Of a DNA stretch of 6,825 nt, positions 6,643 through 6,825 are shown one piece after another. Under the pieces are notes generated by a model, which ran no database searches, was not told where the DNA came from, and worked only from the letters and a program-made list of their open reading frames with translations. The DNA is from a bacterium. GTDB lineage: Bacteria; Verrucomicrobiota; Verrucomicrobiia; Opitutales; UBA953. Each line of letters opens with the position of its first letter. The stretch's first letter is position 1. The position numbers and the translations under genes were made by a program. Location: positions 1 through 6,825 of the forward strand of contig RFOO01000050.1 in NCBI GenBank assembly GCA_009926645.1, given 5' to 3'.

Positions 6643-6825
6643 TTAAGAAATACGCGATGAGGCTTTGACCAACTCTTCATCAAAGAAATTTAACCCCATT
6701 CCGGCATCAACAATAATACCCTGACCATTCACTCCACTGGAACGTGAAGACAGAAGCCAGACCGCCGCATCAGCAACTTCTTGAGTTTTCAGCGCTGCCT
6801 TACGTAACGTCATCTTCTCCGCGTG
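6643..6825 (-). CDS. Short-chain dehydrogenase/reductase, C-terminal 60 aa (partial)
   Basis: I translated the minus strand from the right window edge to the TAA at 6645-6643. The fragment contains EVADAAVWLLSSRSSGVNGQ followed by GIIVDAGMGLNFFD, the usual C-terminal pattern of classical FabG/FabI-like SDR enzymes (an xxVAxAAxxLLS helix, then G-x-xGQxIxVDxG). The Rossmann glycine motif and the Ser-Tyr-Lys active site lie outside the window, so cofactor and substrate cannot be read. The stop is 2 bp before the oleA GTG, so the gene is almost surely co-transcribed with oleAB. It does not look like OleD, an extended SDR with a different C-terminus. It may supply or modify acyl chains, or act on the OleA product; that is inference. 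Confidence 0.8.
   Translation of the reverse strand, partial: HAEKMTLRKAALKTQEVADAAVWLLSSRSSGVNGQGIIVDAGMGLNFFDEELVKASSRIS

Noticed and set aside
6643..6825. OleD for the truncated SDR
   Set aside because: The VNGQ...VDAG ending is that of classical FabG-like SDR proteins; OleD is an extended SDR without this C-terminal pattern.

Overview
The window is a compact bacterial chromosomal segment of moderate GC content in which every gene lies on the minus strand. Read in the direction of transcription, from high to low coordinates, the order is: the 3' end of a short-chain dehydrogenase/reductase gene (6825-6643), oleA (6640-5606), oleB (5612-4800), a 228-bp intergenic region, gyrB (4571-1938), and gyrA (1907 to beyond the left edge). 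The largest gap between genes is 4572-4799, and it carries regulatory-looking structure. No RNA gene, insertion sequence, CRISPR array or phage gene was seen.

Organism: the proteins do not identify a species. An oleAB pair, a gyrB-gyrA operon, a large GyrB with an insertion in its C-terminal half, and four genes without recognisable Shine-Dalgarno sequences would fit a Gram-negative of the Verrucomicrobiota/PVC type. This is inference only; other phyla also carry ole genes.

The SDR-oleA-oleB block looks like one operon: there are 2 bp between the SDR stop and the oleA GTG start, and oleA and oleB overlap by 7 bp. OleA joins two fatty acyl thioesters head to head into a beta-keto acid. OleB decarboxylates the later cis-beta-lactone to a long-chain cis-olefin. 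The two intermediate enzymes, OleD (ketone reductase) and OleC (beta-lactone synthetase), are not in the window: gyrB follows oleB directly, and the upstream SDR fragment looks like a classical FabG-type enzyme rather than OleD. OleB also appears to lack about 28 residues of the usual cap region.

The gyrBA block encodes both subunits of DNA gyrase, with a 30-bp spacer between the genes. GyrB is complete and carries an extra Glu/Ala/Lys-rich linker. GyrA is open to the window edge with 635 residues visible, including the active-site tyrosine and the GyrA-box that separates GyrA from ParC. The intergenic region upstream of gyrB holds a probable oleB terminator, a weak candidate gyrB promoter, an imperfect palindrome, and a perfect 7-bp hairpin in the gyrB leader.

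No new system stands out. The points most worth checking are the shortened OleB, the incomplete ole cluster with its SDR neighbour, and the layered gyrB leader.
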